Source of the DNA: Halobacillus_A sp043497005
GTDB taxonomy: Bacteria > Bacillota > Bacilli > Bacillales > Halobacillaceae
Assembly: GCF_043497005.1 (NCBI RefSeq)
Contig: NZ_JBIEKE010000001.1
Coordinates: 682,001-746,000, forward strand
Length of the DNA: 64,000 nucleotides
Direction: 5' to 3'
Numbering within the stretch: the stretch's first letter is position 1; the number at the start of each line of letters is the position of its first letter. Made by a program: the position numbers and the translations under genes. Under the pieces are notes generated by a model, which was not told the origin of the DNA, did not search any database, and was given only the letters and a program-made list of their open reading frames with translations. This document shows positions 42,414 through 50,294 of this stretch, piece by piece.

Positions 42414-42420
42414 TTATTAC

Positions 42421-42515
42421 ATTAAAGGGAGCGATTGTTCAATAAGCATTAGCCCTTTATTACATAAGCGCAAGGAATATCCTGGAATTACATTAACTAA
42501 CTGACGGAGCAGAAT
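42421..42515 (+). repeat. Intergenic module E
   Basis: GGGAGCGATTGTTCAATAAG, then CATTAACTAACTGACGGAGC. Shares the GCGATTGTTCAATAAG core with module D and the CTAAC motif. Confidence 0.68.
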
Positions 42516-42576
42516 GGGTGAGGAATGAATAAATGAAGAGGTATGGTCTTAAAATCTAAAATAGGGAGGTGATGAT

Positions 42577-42720
42577 GTGGAAGTTTTCGAAATTTTGGGG
42601 TTTGTTTTTGGAACCATGGGGTTCACTTTCGGCATTATTGCTTTTACGACAGTGTTGAATAGTAATAATAATGTAAAAGAACTTGAAAAAAGAATCGATG
42701 ATCTAGAGGATAAGTTGTGA
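42577..42720 (+). CDS. 47-residue membrane/coiled-coil protein
   Basis: GTG start after an ideal GGGAGGTGAT. One hydrophobic segment (about residues 5-27) then NVKELEKRIDDLEDKL, a short coiled coil. Same design as the 54-residue protein at 44101. Module F begins 4 bases after its stop. Confidence 0.72.
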   Translation: MEVFEILGFVFGTMGFTFGIIAFTTVLNSNNNVKELEKRIDDLEDKL

Positions 42721-42724
42721 AAAA

Positions 42725-42842
42725 AATCTCGAATTAACGGGTGCGTTAGTTGAAAATCTGCTGCAATATCTCGAAATCAAGTCTTCCTTTATTGGGGGCG
42801 ATAGCTGCATAGTTGCTATCGCTTATCGTGCTAACGGAGCAG
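42725..42842 (+). repeat. Intergenic module F
   Basis: TTAACGGGTGCGTTAGTTGAA, then TATCTCGAAATCAAGTCTTCC, then GGGGGCGATAGCTGCATAG with GTTGCTATCGCTTATCGTG, then GCTAACGGAGC. All motifs are in the standard order. Confidence 0.85.
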
Positions 42843-42889
42843 AATAATTCAATAAGCAAAATAAAAAACTAGAAATTGATTAGATATAG

Positions 42890-43114
42890 TTGGGTGTGAA
42901 ATTATTGTATTGGTTACGTCTTATAGTTGTAATGTTAGTTGTGTACTTTATGTATTACTTAATAGGGTTACTCTTTGATACGGATATGTTTAATGCTATA
43001 ACACTGCAAGAAAATGGATTTTCGGTTAGTTTTATTGGGATTATCCTATTAGTTGTTACATCATTTTTAATACTAAAATTTATCGATAAGTATAGGAAAA
43101 GAAACATTAAGTAA
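42890..43114 (+). CDS. Small membrane protein (about 74 residues)
   Basis: Two hydrophobic segments separated by FDTDMFNAITLQENGFSV and a basic tail. The start is uncertain (TTG 42890 or GTG 42896) and the ribosome site is weak. No family recognised. Confidence 0.5.
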   Translation: MGVKLLYWLRLIVVMLVVYFMYYLIGLLFDTDMFNAITLQENGFSVSFIGIILLVVTSFLILKFIDKYRKRNIK

Positions 43115-43173
43115 TCTTCAACAAACGGGTACATTCGTAAAATGTTAATACATAAAAGAAAGAAGGAAACTAA

Positions 43174-43305
43174 TTGGAATTATTGATTTTGGTACTACTA
43201 TTTGCTGGTTTATTTGCAAAATATGACGCAATAAGAAAAGTCAACAATAATATTCTTGAGCAGACCGAGGAACTAAAAAAGAGACGTGAAGAACGGGTGC
43301 GTTAG
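43174..43305 (+). CDS. 43-residue membrane/coiled-coil peptide
   Basis: TTG start after GAAGGAA. One hydrophobic segment, then KVNNNILEQTEELKKRREER. The last codons and stop lie inside the AACGGGTGCGTTAG motif of the next module, so gene and repeat are joined. Confidence 0.5.
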   Translation: MELLILVLLFAGLFAKYDAIRKVNNNILEQTEELKKRREERVR

Positions 43306-43368
43306 TTCAAGATTAACTACAAAGTGTCTCGAATTCGAGTCTTCAAGAATCTGGGGCTTCAATAAAAG
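43292..43368 (+). repeat. Intergenic module H
   Basis: AACGGGTGCGTTAGTTCAAG, then GTCTCGAATTCGAGTCTTC (the most perfect palindrome copy), then CTGGGGCTTCAATAAAAG. Confidence 0.82.
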
Positions 43369-43433
43369 AGGTGGGAGATTAGAAATGAGGACGTTATTAG
43401 AACTTTTGCGTATGGCTAGGGGGTGTTTAGAAA

Positions 43434-43931
43434 GTGAAATGGTTAGTATTTCAAATCCTGACAGTGGGTGTTATAGGAATATTGATGGCAACTTTAGAAT
43501 TGATTGCTGTTAACAGACTGGTAAGCTCTTCAACTGGTTGGACCCCCGTGAACAATGTTTACATCACATTTAGTATCGTAACAGCAGTTTTATCTTGCTT
43601 CTATTTAATTTTTTTGTTTGAGGCAAAAAAGAGAAACAATATTTTTGAACGATCCTTTTGGAGTTTGATGCCCAAAATCAGTATCTCAGTAGGTATTTTA
43701 TCCGTAATTCTGTTCTTGGTGGGTGGAACTATTGGCCCCATTATGAGCTGGATTGAACAATGGAGGTCACTCCTTTATTTCTTCCTTATATATTTTCTCT
43801 TTTTAATATTCCTATTTATTTTTTCGATTGAGCACAAAAAACAAAGAAATAACAATCGTATTAACAAAAGCATACATACTTCCTTTATATGGACGGTAGT
43901 GTTGTTTTTTGGTATATTTTTTCTTTTTTAA
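43434..43931 (+). CDS. Membrane protein, unknown
   Basis: 165 residues with five hydrophobic segments from GTG 43434 after GGGGGTG. No family recognised. It is the largest membrane protein in the array and has its own spacer modules on each side. Confidence 0.65.
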   Translation: MKWLVFQILTVGVIGILMATLELIAVNRLVSSSTGWTPVNNVYITFSIVTAVLSCFYLIFLFEAKKRNNIFERSFWSLMPKISISVGILSVILFLVGGTIGPIMSWIEQWRSLLYFFLIYFLFLIFLFIFSIEHKKQRNNNRINKSIHTSFIWTVVLFFGIFFLF

Positions 43932-44013
43932 AACAATTATTTGGATATTGTATTCTGAAATAAGAGGACATTACAATAATTAAGAGTTAATGATCATTTT
44001 TGCATAACACCTT

Positions 44014-44045
44014 ATTAAACTAACTGGGGCAATGGCTTAACATGG
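44014..44045 (+). repeat. Partial module I
   Basis: TTAAACTAACTGGGGCAATGG, a degenerate copy of the CTAACGGG motif. No clear palindrome next to it. Confidence 0.45.
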
Positions 44046-44100
44046 TGATTATCTTTTCGTTCAGTAAAAGAGATAGAGGAAAATGGAAGGAGATCTTCAT

Positions 44101-44265
44101 ATGGAAATCATCGTAGGATATATTTTAGGATGTATAGTTCTACTATTATTTTTTATCACGATATTCAGAGGAATTTTAAGCAGACTAAAGAGCTCCAATA
44201 GCGAATTAACCGAAAGGGTGGCTAACTTAGAGGAACGCGTTAAAGAGTTAGAAAAGAACAATTAA
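44101..44265 (+). CDS. 54-residue membrane/coiled-coil protein (DUF4083-like)
   Basis: One N-terminal membrane segment (MEIIVGYILGCIVLLLFFI) then SELTERVANLEERVKELEKN, a clear coiled coil. ATG 44101 follows AAGGAGATC. Similar short proteins occur in many Bacillus genomes; role unknown. Confidence 0.75.
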   Translation: MEIIVGYILGCIVLLLFFITIFRGILSRLKSSNSELTERVANLEERVKELEKNN

Positions 44266-44323
44266 GGATTGTTCTACGAAAAAAAACAGTGATATCGGCT
44301 TTAAAAAGTTAGGAGTAGTTATT

Positions 44324-44800
44324 ATGCAGAAGTATATATTCTTATTCATTGCAATGATTTTGGTCTTAATCGGATGCAGTAATGACTCAACAAGTGGCTT
44401 TATTGAATACAAAAAAACAAAATTAAATGAAGCACTTAATGAGTTGTCTTTTAAACCTGAAATCCCTAGGATCCTTCCCTTTAACCCATCCAAAACACAA
44501 GTGGAAGTGGAAAGCATATCTGGAGAGAAACAAAACTTCTTATTTGTTACCTTTATAAGTCCAGATAAAGGTAAGACCACTTTTAGTGCTGCAAAGATGC
44601 AAAATGCATTTGATTTTACAGAAGAAAGTGTAAGGATAAACGATAACCTTGAGGGCAAATATGGTGAGAGAGAGGACGAAAATTCAAAGATATTAAAATG
44701 GGAAAAAGATAAGGTTTACTATGAATTAATTACATATGAAGATGGCGTTCCTAAAGAAGAATTAATCCAAGTTGCTGATAGTTTTTACTTAATCGAATGA
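44324..44800 (+). CDS. Lipoprotein of unknown function
   Basis: 158 residues with lipobox LIGC (Cys18). The mature part has LNELSFKPEIPRILPF and YELITYEDG, resembling DUF4367/anti-sigma-associated lipoproteins, but I am not sure. Expressed after the coiled-coil gene. Confidence 0.75.
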   Translation: MQKYIFLFIAMILVLIGCSNDSTSGFIEYKKTKLNEALNELSFKPEIPRILPFNPSKTQVEVESISGEKQNFLFVTFISPDKGKTTFSAAKMQNAFDFTEESVRINDNLEGKYGEREDENSKILKWEKDKVYYELITYEDGVPKEELIQVADSFYLIE

Positions 44801-44849
44801 CTATATTTATTATACTGACTCATTGATATTGGATGCCATGATGGGTGAT

Positions 44850-44934
44850 ACTATCTCAATTTCGATTCTTATATTATCGGGGGATCTTGAACAATGCTTG
44901 GTTCCTTTTTCTATAGATAGATGAAAGTAATATG
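44850..44934 (+). repeat. Intergenic module J
   Basis: CTATCTCAATTTCGATTCTT, then GGGGGATCTTGAACAATG, GGTTCCTTTTTCTATA and GATGAAAGTAATATG. About 60 bases match module K at 48300. R3 follows directly, as R5 follows K. Confidence 0.8.
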
Positions 44935-44994
44935 TCGATACCTGACCCCGTTCGGCTAACGTGGTAACGGATTGGGGGGTCAGGTACCGACATT
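44933..44994. repeat. GGTACCTGACCCC palindromic element, copy R3
   Basis: TGTCGATACCTGACCCCG ... GGGGGTCAGGTACCGACAT. The centre reads GGCTAACGTGGTAACGG. Confidence 0.88.
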
Positions 44995-44996
44995 AG

Positions 44997-45078
44997 CAGC
45001 GCTATGATAGTCATTGGGCAACTTAGTTATAATCGACACGATTTGGTTGAGAGGGCTTAGTCTTGACCGGGAGAAACA
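44997..45078 (+). repeat. Second, shorter copy of the ABC permease 3' end
   Basis: About 80 bases starting GCGCTATGATAGTCATTGGG match 37545-37620 with changes, up to CTTGACCGGGAG. It again abuts a GGTACCTGACCCC element. Confidence 0.8.
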
Positions 45079-45117
45079 ATGGAAATACAAGCTAGGATTC
45101 TGTGAAAGAATAGAAGA

Positions 45118-45154
45118 AACGCTGCAACCTAATGCAACGGCTGCAGCGTTTTAT
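45118..45154. terminator. Bidirectional terminator
   Basis: AACGCTGCA pairs with TGCAGCGTT and lies just downstream of the YdcZ-type genes on the minus strand, with A and T runs outside. Confidence 0.82.
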
Positions 45155-45162
45155 TAATATAT

Positions 45163-45636
45163 TTATGTTAAAATTGTTTGTTCTCTCGACCTTTTATTTC
45201 CTTTGTAAATAAAATAAAGAGCAATAAGCATAAACAGGAGGGCAGCCGAACGTTTCCAGTCTAAAGGGATAACTAAACTATTAAACCAGCCGAAATGGTC
45301 AATCACAATACCAATGACAAGCTGCCCGATAATCACAGTAATATTGGTGGCAATGACTCCGATTCTAGGCACAGCCATAACAATAAAGAGTAAAAACAAT
45401 GCACCTAAAAATACGGCACTTAATTGCCATTTAGGCACCTCGAAAATGGCAAGCAGATTCCCTTGTCCAAAAAATAGAATTAATAGAGCTAGAAACATTG
45501 AACCTGTTAAGAAGGTTAAAAATGTCGTTTCAAATGTCCCTGCTTTACGACTAAATGTACCATTAACAGCGGATTGTGCACTTAACGTCATACCCCCAAA
45601 TAAAGTAAATAAAATCATTAATATACCCATTTCCAT
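45163..45636 (-). CDS. DMT-type transporter subunit (YdcZ/DUF606), second of a pair
   Basis: 157 residues with five hydrophobic segments and the family features FGGMTLSAQSAVNGTFSR, TNITVIIGQLVIGIVIDHFG. Two adjacent DUF606 genes are typical and may form a heterodimer. Substrate unknown. It is the last gene of the ArsR-led operon. Confidence 0.9.
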   Translation of the reverse strand: MEMGILMILFTLFGGMTLSAQSAVNGTFSRKAGTFETTFLTFLTGSMFLALLILFFGQGNLLAIFEVPKWQLSAVFLGALFLLFIVMAVPRIGVIATNITVIIGQLVIGIVIDHFGWFNSLVIPLDWKRSAALLFMLIALYFIYKGNKRSREQTILT

Positions 45637-45642
45637 ACCTCC

Positions 45643-46071
45643 TTAATTCACTAAGATCAGCGCTATAATCATAGAAATGACAGCAAATATTTTTTCTTTA
45701 TTGATGCTAGACCTCGCGCTTCCCAGCCATCCGTAATGCTCGATAATCATACTCATGACTAACTGTCCAATAATGACAGCAACCATCGTTATTCCGACCC
45801 CGACAAATGGAACACTAATGACAATAGATGTTAAATACAGAACTCCTAAAACACCTCCGAGCAATGTCCATTTAGGAGCTTCTACTGTATAGGAAAGTCT
45901 CCCTTTTCCAAAGAAAATCCATAATATTCCGATGATAATAGAACCAACAAAAAAGTTATAAAAACTCGTTTCCAGTTCTCCAATCGTTTTTCCTAATTCG
46001 CCGTAGATCGCCCCTTCAAAGCTCAGGGCTGCCCCGGCTAATAACGCAAGTATATATGAGAAATAACGCAT
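45643..46071 (-). CDS. DMT-type transporter subunit (YdcZ/DUF606), first of a pair
   Basis: 142 residues with five hydrophobic segments and GITMVAVIIGQLVMSMIIEH, paralogous to the next gene. A GGGAGAG site precedes ATG. It lies between the ArsR gene and its paralogue. Confidence 0.9.
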   Translation of the reverse strand: MRYFSYILALLAGAALSFEGAIYGELGKTIGELETSFYNFFVGSIIIGILWIFFGKGRLSYTVEAPKWTLLGGVLGVLYLTSIVISVPFVGVGITMVAVIIGQLVMSMIIEHYGWLGSARSSINKEKIFAVISMIIALILVN

Positions 46072-46104
46072 GAAATCTCTCCCCTCTGATATCTTTATTT
46101 TTAT

Positions 46105-46124
46105 ATATCTAGAAAAATCGATAT
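46105..46124. promoter_or_regulatory. ArsR-type operator upstream of the YdcZ pair
   Basis: ATATCTAGAAAAATCGATAT is an imperfect palindrome, similar to the site at 46483 (ATATCGAGG...CCGATAT). Confidence 0.6.
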
Positions 46125-46155
46125 AAAGACTTATAAAAAACAGAAATCACTTAAC

Positions 46156-46470
46156 TTAGATTTCTGTCTTTACATATTCAGCTATTTGATGAATGTTTTC
46201 TTCATTTCTTCTGTAATACGTCCACTGACCATAACGAACCGATTCAAGCAGCCCAGCTTTCTGCATCATATTCAAGTAGTGAGAAACCGTAGATTGAGAA
46301 GTTTTAGCTTTTTCCTGAATATCCCCTACACATACTCCCCCTTCAGTACTAACCTCCTTTGGCAGGTGAGCGCCTTGTTTAGGGAAATGCTTCTCAGGCT
46401 CCTTCAACCATTTTAAAATGTTAAGTCGAGTTTCGTTTGATAACGCCTTAAATATATCGATTGGTTCCAT
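46156..46470 (-). CDS. ArsR family transcriptional regulator
   Basis: 104 residues with IDIFKALSNETRLNILKWL, a His/Cys-bearing loop (EKHFPKQGAHLPKEVSTEGG then VCVGDI) and recognition helix TSQSTVSHYLNMMQKAGLL. It probably controls itself and the DMT pair, with matching operators on both sides. Confidence 0.9.
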   Translation of the reverse strand: MEPIDIFKALSNETRLNILKWLKEPEKHFPKQGAHLPKEVSTEGGVCVGDIQEKAKTSQSTVSHYLNMMQKAGLLESVRYGQWTYYRRNEENIHQIAEYVKTEI

Positions 46471-46482
46471 GGTTCACATTAT

Positions 46483-46502
46483 ATATCGAGGTTTTCCGAT
46501 AT
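46483..46502. promoter_or_regulatory. ArsR-type operator upstream of its own gene
   Basis: ATATCGAGGTTTTCCGATAT: arms ATATCG and CGATAT, 13 bases upstream of the ATG on the minus strand. Confidence 0.65.
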
Positions 46503-46592
46503 GTCAAACAGCAGAAACTAAGAGGATCTGCCATAGATTTAAATGAGGTAGAGTTACCCCCCCTGAACTTTAAAGTTGCTATATTCCTTTCT

Positions 46593-46618
46593 GGGAATGG
46601 GGGTCAGGTACCGACATA
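46593..46618. repeat. Half copy R4 of the GGTACCTGACCCC element
   Basis: GGGGGTCAGGTACCGACAT, the right half only. Confidence 0.75.
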
Positions 46619-46644
46619 TAATTTTAGTACAGGGTTGACATATC

Positions 46645-48183
46645 TTATTTTTGTTGCAACGGGAGGATATTGAACACCCTTAAAAGAAACATGTAAATAA
46701 ACATAGAAATCGTGCATGATATGGAAAGAAGTATCACTTTGGTTAATTGGAAAGAATGTAGAATGTCATAGCTATAAAAAGCTGCAAAGCCTAGAAATAT
46801 ACCTGCAGTGGCTACTTTTATAAAGTCCTTTAGTTTGATTATAACTCCAATTGCTTTGTGTATAGACACAAAGTGAAGAGAAGTTCCTAACACCACACTT
46901 GCACTAAAGGCAAGACATACCCCAATTATCCCCATAGTACTTTGAGTAGCTAACATAAATATAACTCCTAATTTGAACAAGGATGCTATTAAGTCGTTTA
47001 TAAATACAATATTTGCTTTTCCTAGTCCAATAAGGACAGATTGTAAAGGAATACGGAAATACTGCAAGAAATAAAAGGGAGCCATAATTTTAAGGAGAAT
47101 GGCAGCTTCAGGTGAGTTATATATAACTGTAGTGAGTTCGTGGGAGAACATATACAAAATAACCGTACAAGGAACACCTACTATTAAAGCAATCCTGATA
47201 GCTTGTTGTATCCGTGTTTGTATTAGGCTCAACTGAAACTTTTCATTTGCTTCGCTAATTGCTGGTATAAGAGGGACAGCCAGGGAGTGTGTAATAAAAC
47301 CTGGCAACATTAATAAGGGGAATACAAACCCCATAAGGATACCAAATTGTTTTGTTGCTAGTGCTGTTCCAACACCAGCTATGATTAAACAATTCGTAAT
47401 AAGAAAAGGCTGAAACACTCCTATAATGGAGTGTAATAAGCCATTACCAGTTGTAGGCACTCCTGTTTGAAGGAGATCAAAAAGAATTTGTTTCCCTTTC
47501 CCGAAATGTTTATGAACGGATTGATAAAATATAATCTTTTTGCGCTTGTACCATTTAAAGACAGACAATAAATAAAGCAAAGATACTCCTTCACCTATAA
47601 TCCCACATATGACCACGCCTGCCGCAGCCATTTCAACACCATAGGGTAATAACCATTTCACCAATAAAACAATGGAAGTTATTCTGACAATCTGCTCGAT
47701 GATTTGCGATAAAGCTAAAGGAGTCATATTCTGTTTTCCGCGAAAATAACCCTTTATCACCGAAGAAACAGCTATAATTGGTATAATAGGGATTACCGCT
47801 AACATCGGGTACAATGCGCGTTCATCAGTTAAAAATATGGAAGCAAGATATTTTGCTCCTATAAGCGATCCGAGCATAATAAATACTCCAAGAAAACTTG
47901 TGGTACATAAAGAAACAATGAGTATTTTCTTAATTTTTTTGTAATCATTATTTACCTCAGCTTCTGCTACAAGTTTGGATATGGCAACCGGAAGACCCAA
48001 TGTCGTTAGGGTAATCAAAAGACCTGTAATGGGCAGTGCCATCATAATAAGTCCCACACCTTCTGGGCCGATTAGTTTCGCCATAATTATACTGTTAGCA
48101 AAGCCAAGTATCTTTGTAATCAAAGCTGCAGTAGTGAGGATTATTGTTCCTTTCATTAAGCTTTGCTTTGTCAATCCCTCCAC
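46645..48183 (-). CDS. spoVB: SpoVB-like polysaccharide flippase
   Basis: Membrane protein of 512 residues with about fourteen segments of the MATE/MurJ superfamily. The N-terminus (KQSLMKGTIILTTAALITKI) and SSVIKGYFRGKQNMTP stretch are typical of SpoVB and related sporulation flippases. These are thought to move lipid-linked cortex or wall precursors. Several paralogues exist in Bacillaceae, so it could be YtgP- or YkvU-like instead. Confidence 0.75.
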   Translation of the reverse strand: MEGLTKQSLMKGTIILTTAALITKILGFANSIIMAKLIGPEGVGLIMMALPITGLLITLTTLGLPVAISKLVAEAEVNNDYKKIKKILIVSLCTTSFLGVFIMLGSLIGAKYLASIFLTDERALYPMLAVIPIIPIIAVSSVIKGYFRGKQNMTPLALSQIIEQIVRITSIVLLVKWLLPYGVEMAAAGVVICGIIGEGVSLLYLLSVFKWYKRKKIIFYQSVHKHFGKGKQILFDLLQTGVPTTGNGLLHSIIGVFQPFLITNCLIIAGVGTALATKQFGILMGFVFPLLMLPGFITHSLAVPLIPAISEANEKFQLSLIQTRIQQAIRIALIVGVPCTVILYMFSHELTTVIYNSPEAAILLKIMAPFYFLQYFRIPLQSVLIGLGKANIVFINDLIASLFKLGVIFMLATQSTMGIIGVCLAFSASVVLGTSLHFVSIHKAIGVIIKLKDFIKVATAGIFLGFAAFYSYDILHSFQLTKVILLSISCTISMFIYMFLLRVFNILPLQQK

Positions 48184-48274
48184 CTCTTATCTTGTCCATA
48201 TGTCATTTATATGGAGGGGAAAGAGGATAAATTCTGTTGTTTTAAAAGAAGTTAAATTGAGGGGTGTATAGTTA

Positions 48275-48360
48275 TTCATCTTGAATTCAAGTCTTCATGA
48301 ATTGGGGGCAGATCTTGAACAATGTTTGGTTCCTTTTTCTATAAATGGATGAAAGTAATA
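48275..48360 (+). repeat. Intergenic module K
   Basis: ATCTTGAATTCAAGTCTTC, then GGGGGCAGATCTTGAACAATG, GGTTCCTTTTTCTATA and GATGAAAGTAATATG. It is followed at once by R5. Confidence 0.8.
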
Positions 48361-48370
48361 TGTAGATTAT

Positions 48371-48432
48371 GTAGATACCTGACCCCCAGTCCGTTACCAC
48401 GTTAGCAGAACGGGGATCAGGTATCGACATTT
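48371..48432. repeat. GGTACCTGACCCC element R5, inverted
   Basis: Outer arms as in R3, but the centre CCGTTACCACGTTAGC is the reverse complement of the R3 centre, so this copy is inserted the other way round. Confidence 0.85.
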
Positions 48433-48836
48433 TTACCCACTTCACTCAGAATTGCTGCAGAGTGAACAAGAGCCCCATTAAATTCATTAGTCGGAGTAAT
48501 CTTATAATTTAATTAATCGGAACTGTTGCCCATTGAACGGCACGAGTTAAAAGCGAAGCTTTTGATTCGTGTCTTTCTTATTTATTAGAAAGTTGGATGA
48601 CTTTTGCTTTTGGTTCTTCTTATAGCTCATTTGATTTAACGGCTCTTCTACACAAAAGTTTCCCTGAAAGGCTATCCGCTTAAGGTTTTTAAACATTTGC
48701 TCGCTTTTAGTGGGGTTTCCCCTATGCCACCCTGAATTTACCAAGGGAATAATATTTCATTTGTGTTACAATTTTGTTACAAAACAAAGACAAATCTTAG
48801 ATGATATATACATCTTAGAAAAATAGGGGGGAAAAG
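48433..48836. other. Intergenic region upstream of the L,D-transpeptidase gene
   Basis: About 400 bases. A hairpin CACGAGTTAAAAGC/GCTTTTGATTCGTG with trailing T is at 48541-48571. The short frames here carry no recognisable signal. Confidence 0.4.
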
Positions 48837-49565
48837 ATGACCCATTTGGCAAAAAAAATTGGATTGATAATGGGAATTCTAGTATTAAGTCTAGGATTAA
48901 TAGCCGTACCTGTGGAAGCTGCAGAAAACGAAGCAATTATTATTAATAAAAGTAATAACCAACTAGCTTTCTTTGAAAAGGGTAGACTTCAAAAGGTATT
49001 TCCTGTAGCCACTGGAAGTACAAAAAGTTTAACCCCGGAAGGAAAATTTTCTCTCGTAAATAAAGTGAAAAACAGGCCTTGGTATAAAGGAAATATTCCA
49101 GGCGGTGATCCCCGTAATCCCCTGGGAGCGAGGTGGCTTGGAATTGAAGTTCCGGGGGATTGGGGGCATACTTCCGGAAATACTTATGGCGTGCATGGAA
49201 CAAACAAGCCTTCTTCAATTGGAACATTTGCCTCCAGTGGCTGTATTCGTATGTACAACCAAGATGTTATCTGGTTGTATGAGCGGGCTGATGAAAATAT
49301 TCCCATCTATATTACAAGCTCTTCTTCCTCTTTCCCTGCATTAGCGGCAAATTATGGGGGTGTACAAGCACTATTTAGTGAAAATTTATATTATGGCAGT
49401 AAAGGGGAATCAGTAGAAATTCTACAGAGAATACTTCATATAACTGCGGATGGATTATTTGGACCTAAGACATTAAGCGCTGTAAAGAAGTTTCAAAAAA
49501 CAAATCATTTAGTGGTTGATGGTATTGTAGGACCTAACACAAGGTCGGCCCTCTTTAATAAATAA
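48837..49565 (+). CDS. L,D-transpeptidase (YkuD) with C-terminal peptidoglycan-binding domain
   Basis: Protein of 242 residues. A signal peptide ends near residue 28 (PVEAAE). The YkuD domain spans about 32-157 with GVHGTN and the catalytic Cys in ASSGCIRMYN. A PG_binding_1 domain (about 178-240, with LQRILHITADGLFGPKTLSA) follows. It makes 3-3 cross-links or modifies spore or cell-wall peptidoglycan outside the membrane. GGGGGG precedes ATG. It is monocistronic. Confidence 0.93.
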   Translation: MTHLAKKIGLIMGILVLSLGLIAVPVEAAENEAIIINKSNNQLAFFEKGRLQKVFPVATGSTKSLTPEGKFSLVNKVKNRPWYKGNIPGGDPRNPLGARWLGIEVPGDWGHTSGNTYGVHGTNKPSSIGTFASSGCIRMYNQDVIWLYERADENIPIYITSSSSSFPALAANYGGVQALFSENLYYGSKGESVEILQRILHITADGLFGPKTLSAVKKFQKTNHLVVDGIVGPNTRSALFNK

Positions 49566-49808
49566 TAAAAAGTCATGTTGTTTTCAATACCTTTAAAATT
49601 CATAAATTCTTAAAAGTTAAGCATACATTTTGAATAAATAAACCTCAGGGTTACTCGCTCCCGGTAAATATCTGTTCAGTATAGAGAGGTTCTTTATCTC
49701 CATTATTATGAAGAAATGACAACCTGAGAAATTTAAAAATCAATGAAAAATGAAACCCTTTTGAAGTTGTACCGTAGTGTAAGTGAACATAATTCTAGAG
49801 GTGGTTGT

Positions 49809-50288
49809 ATGCATTGGTTTTTAATACAGGCTAGTATTTTACTAGTCATTCTGGCTTTCTCTACTTTTGTAACATGGTATGAGGGAAGTGCTCTATTAGA
49901 TAACCCGTGGGAATGGGAGTATTCGACTCTTTTTTCCCAAATGCTCTCGGGAGAAGTACGAAGTGATGAGCACATCTCTCAGTTGGATTACTTTGTATAC
50001 GCTGCGAAATTCCACCCCGTATTCCCAACGGTAATGGTGATCAGTAGTATATATTTAATTTTATTAATCGGTTATCGCTTGTTAAAGGATTATTCTAAAT
50101 GGCTCATGTTATACCTCGCTTCTTGCGGCTGTGCCTTACTCACCATTAGTTTCTTCCTGATGAACGCGGCTACAAGGGGCGGAGAAATCTTAACGATTAC
50201 TTTTATGGGAAGCGGCCTTCTCGTTTTATGTTTTGCATTACTTATGTATTTTACTAGATTTCATAAAATCCGCCTCGGAAATAGGTAA
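49809..50288 (+). CDS. DUF4306-like membrane protein
   Basis: 159 residues with four hydrophobic segments and WYEGSALLDNPWEWEYST, the mark of the DUF4306 (YjdJ-like) family. ATG 49809 follows GAGGTGG; an upstream ATG (49743) lacks a site. Function unknown. Confidence 0.8.
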   Translation: MHWFLIQASILLVILAFSTFVTWYEGSALLDNPWEWEYSTLFSQMLSGEVRSDEHISQLDYFVYAAKFHPVFPTVMVISSIYLILLIGYRLLKDYSKWLMLYLASCGCALLTISFFLMNAATRGGEILTITFMGSGLLVLCFALLMYFTRFHKIRLGNR

Positions 50289-50294
50289 GCAGGA

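Noticed and set aside
37660..48432. A prophage or conjugative element as explanation for the accessory region.
   Set aside because: No integrase, terminase, capsid, relaxase or replication gene and no tRNA boundary were seen.
48547..48744. A 65-codon minus-strand frame upstream of the L,D-transpeptidase.
   Set aside because: Low-complexity Lys/Asn/Ser composition, no ribosome site and a hairpin inside it.
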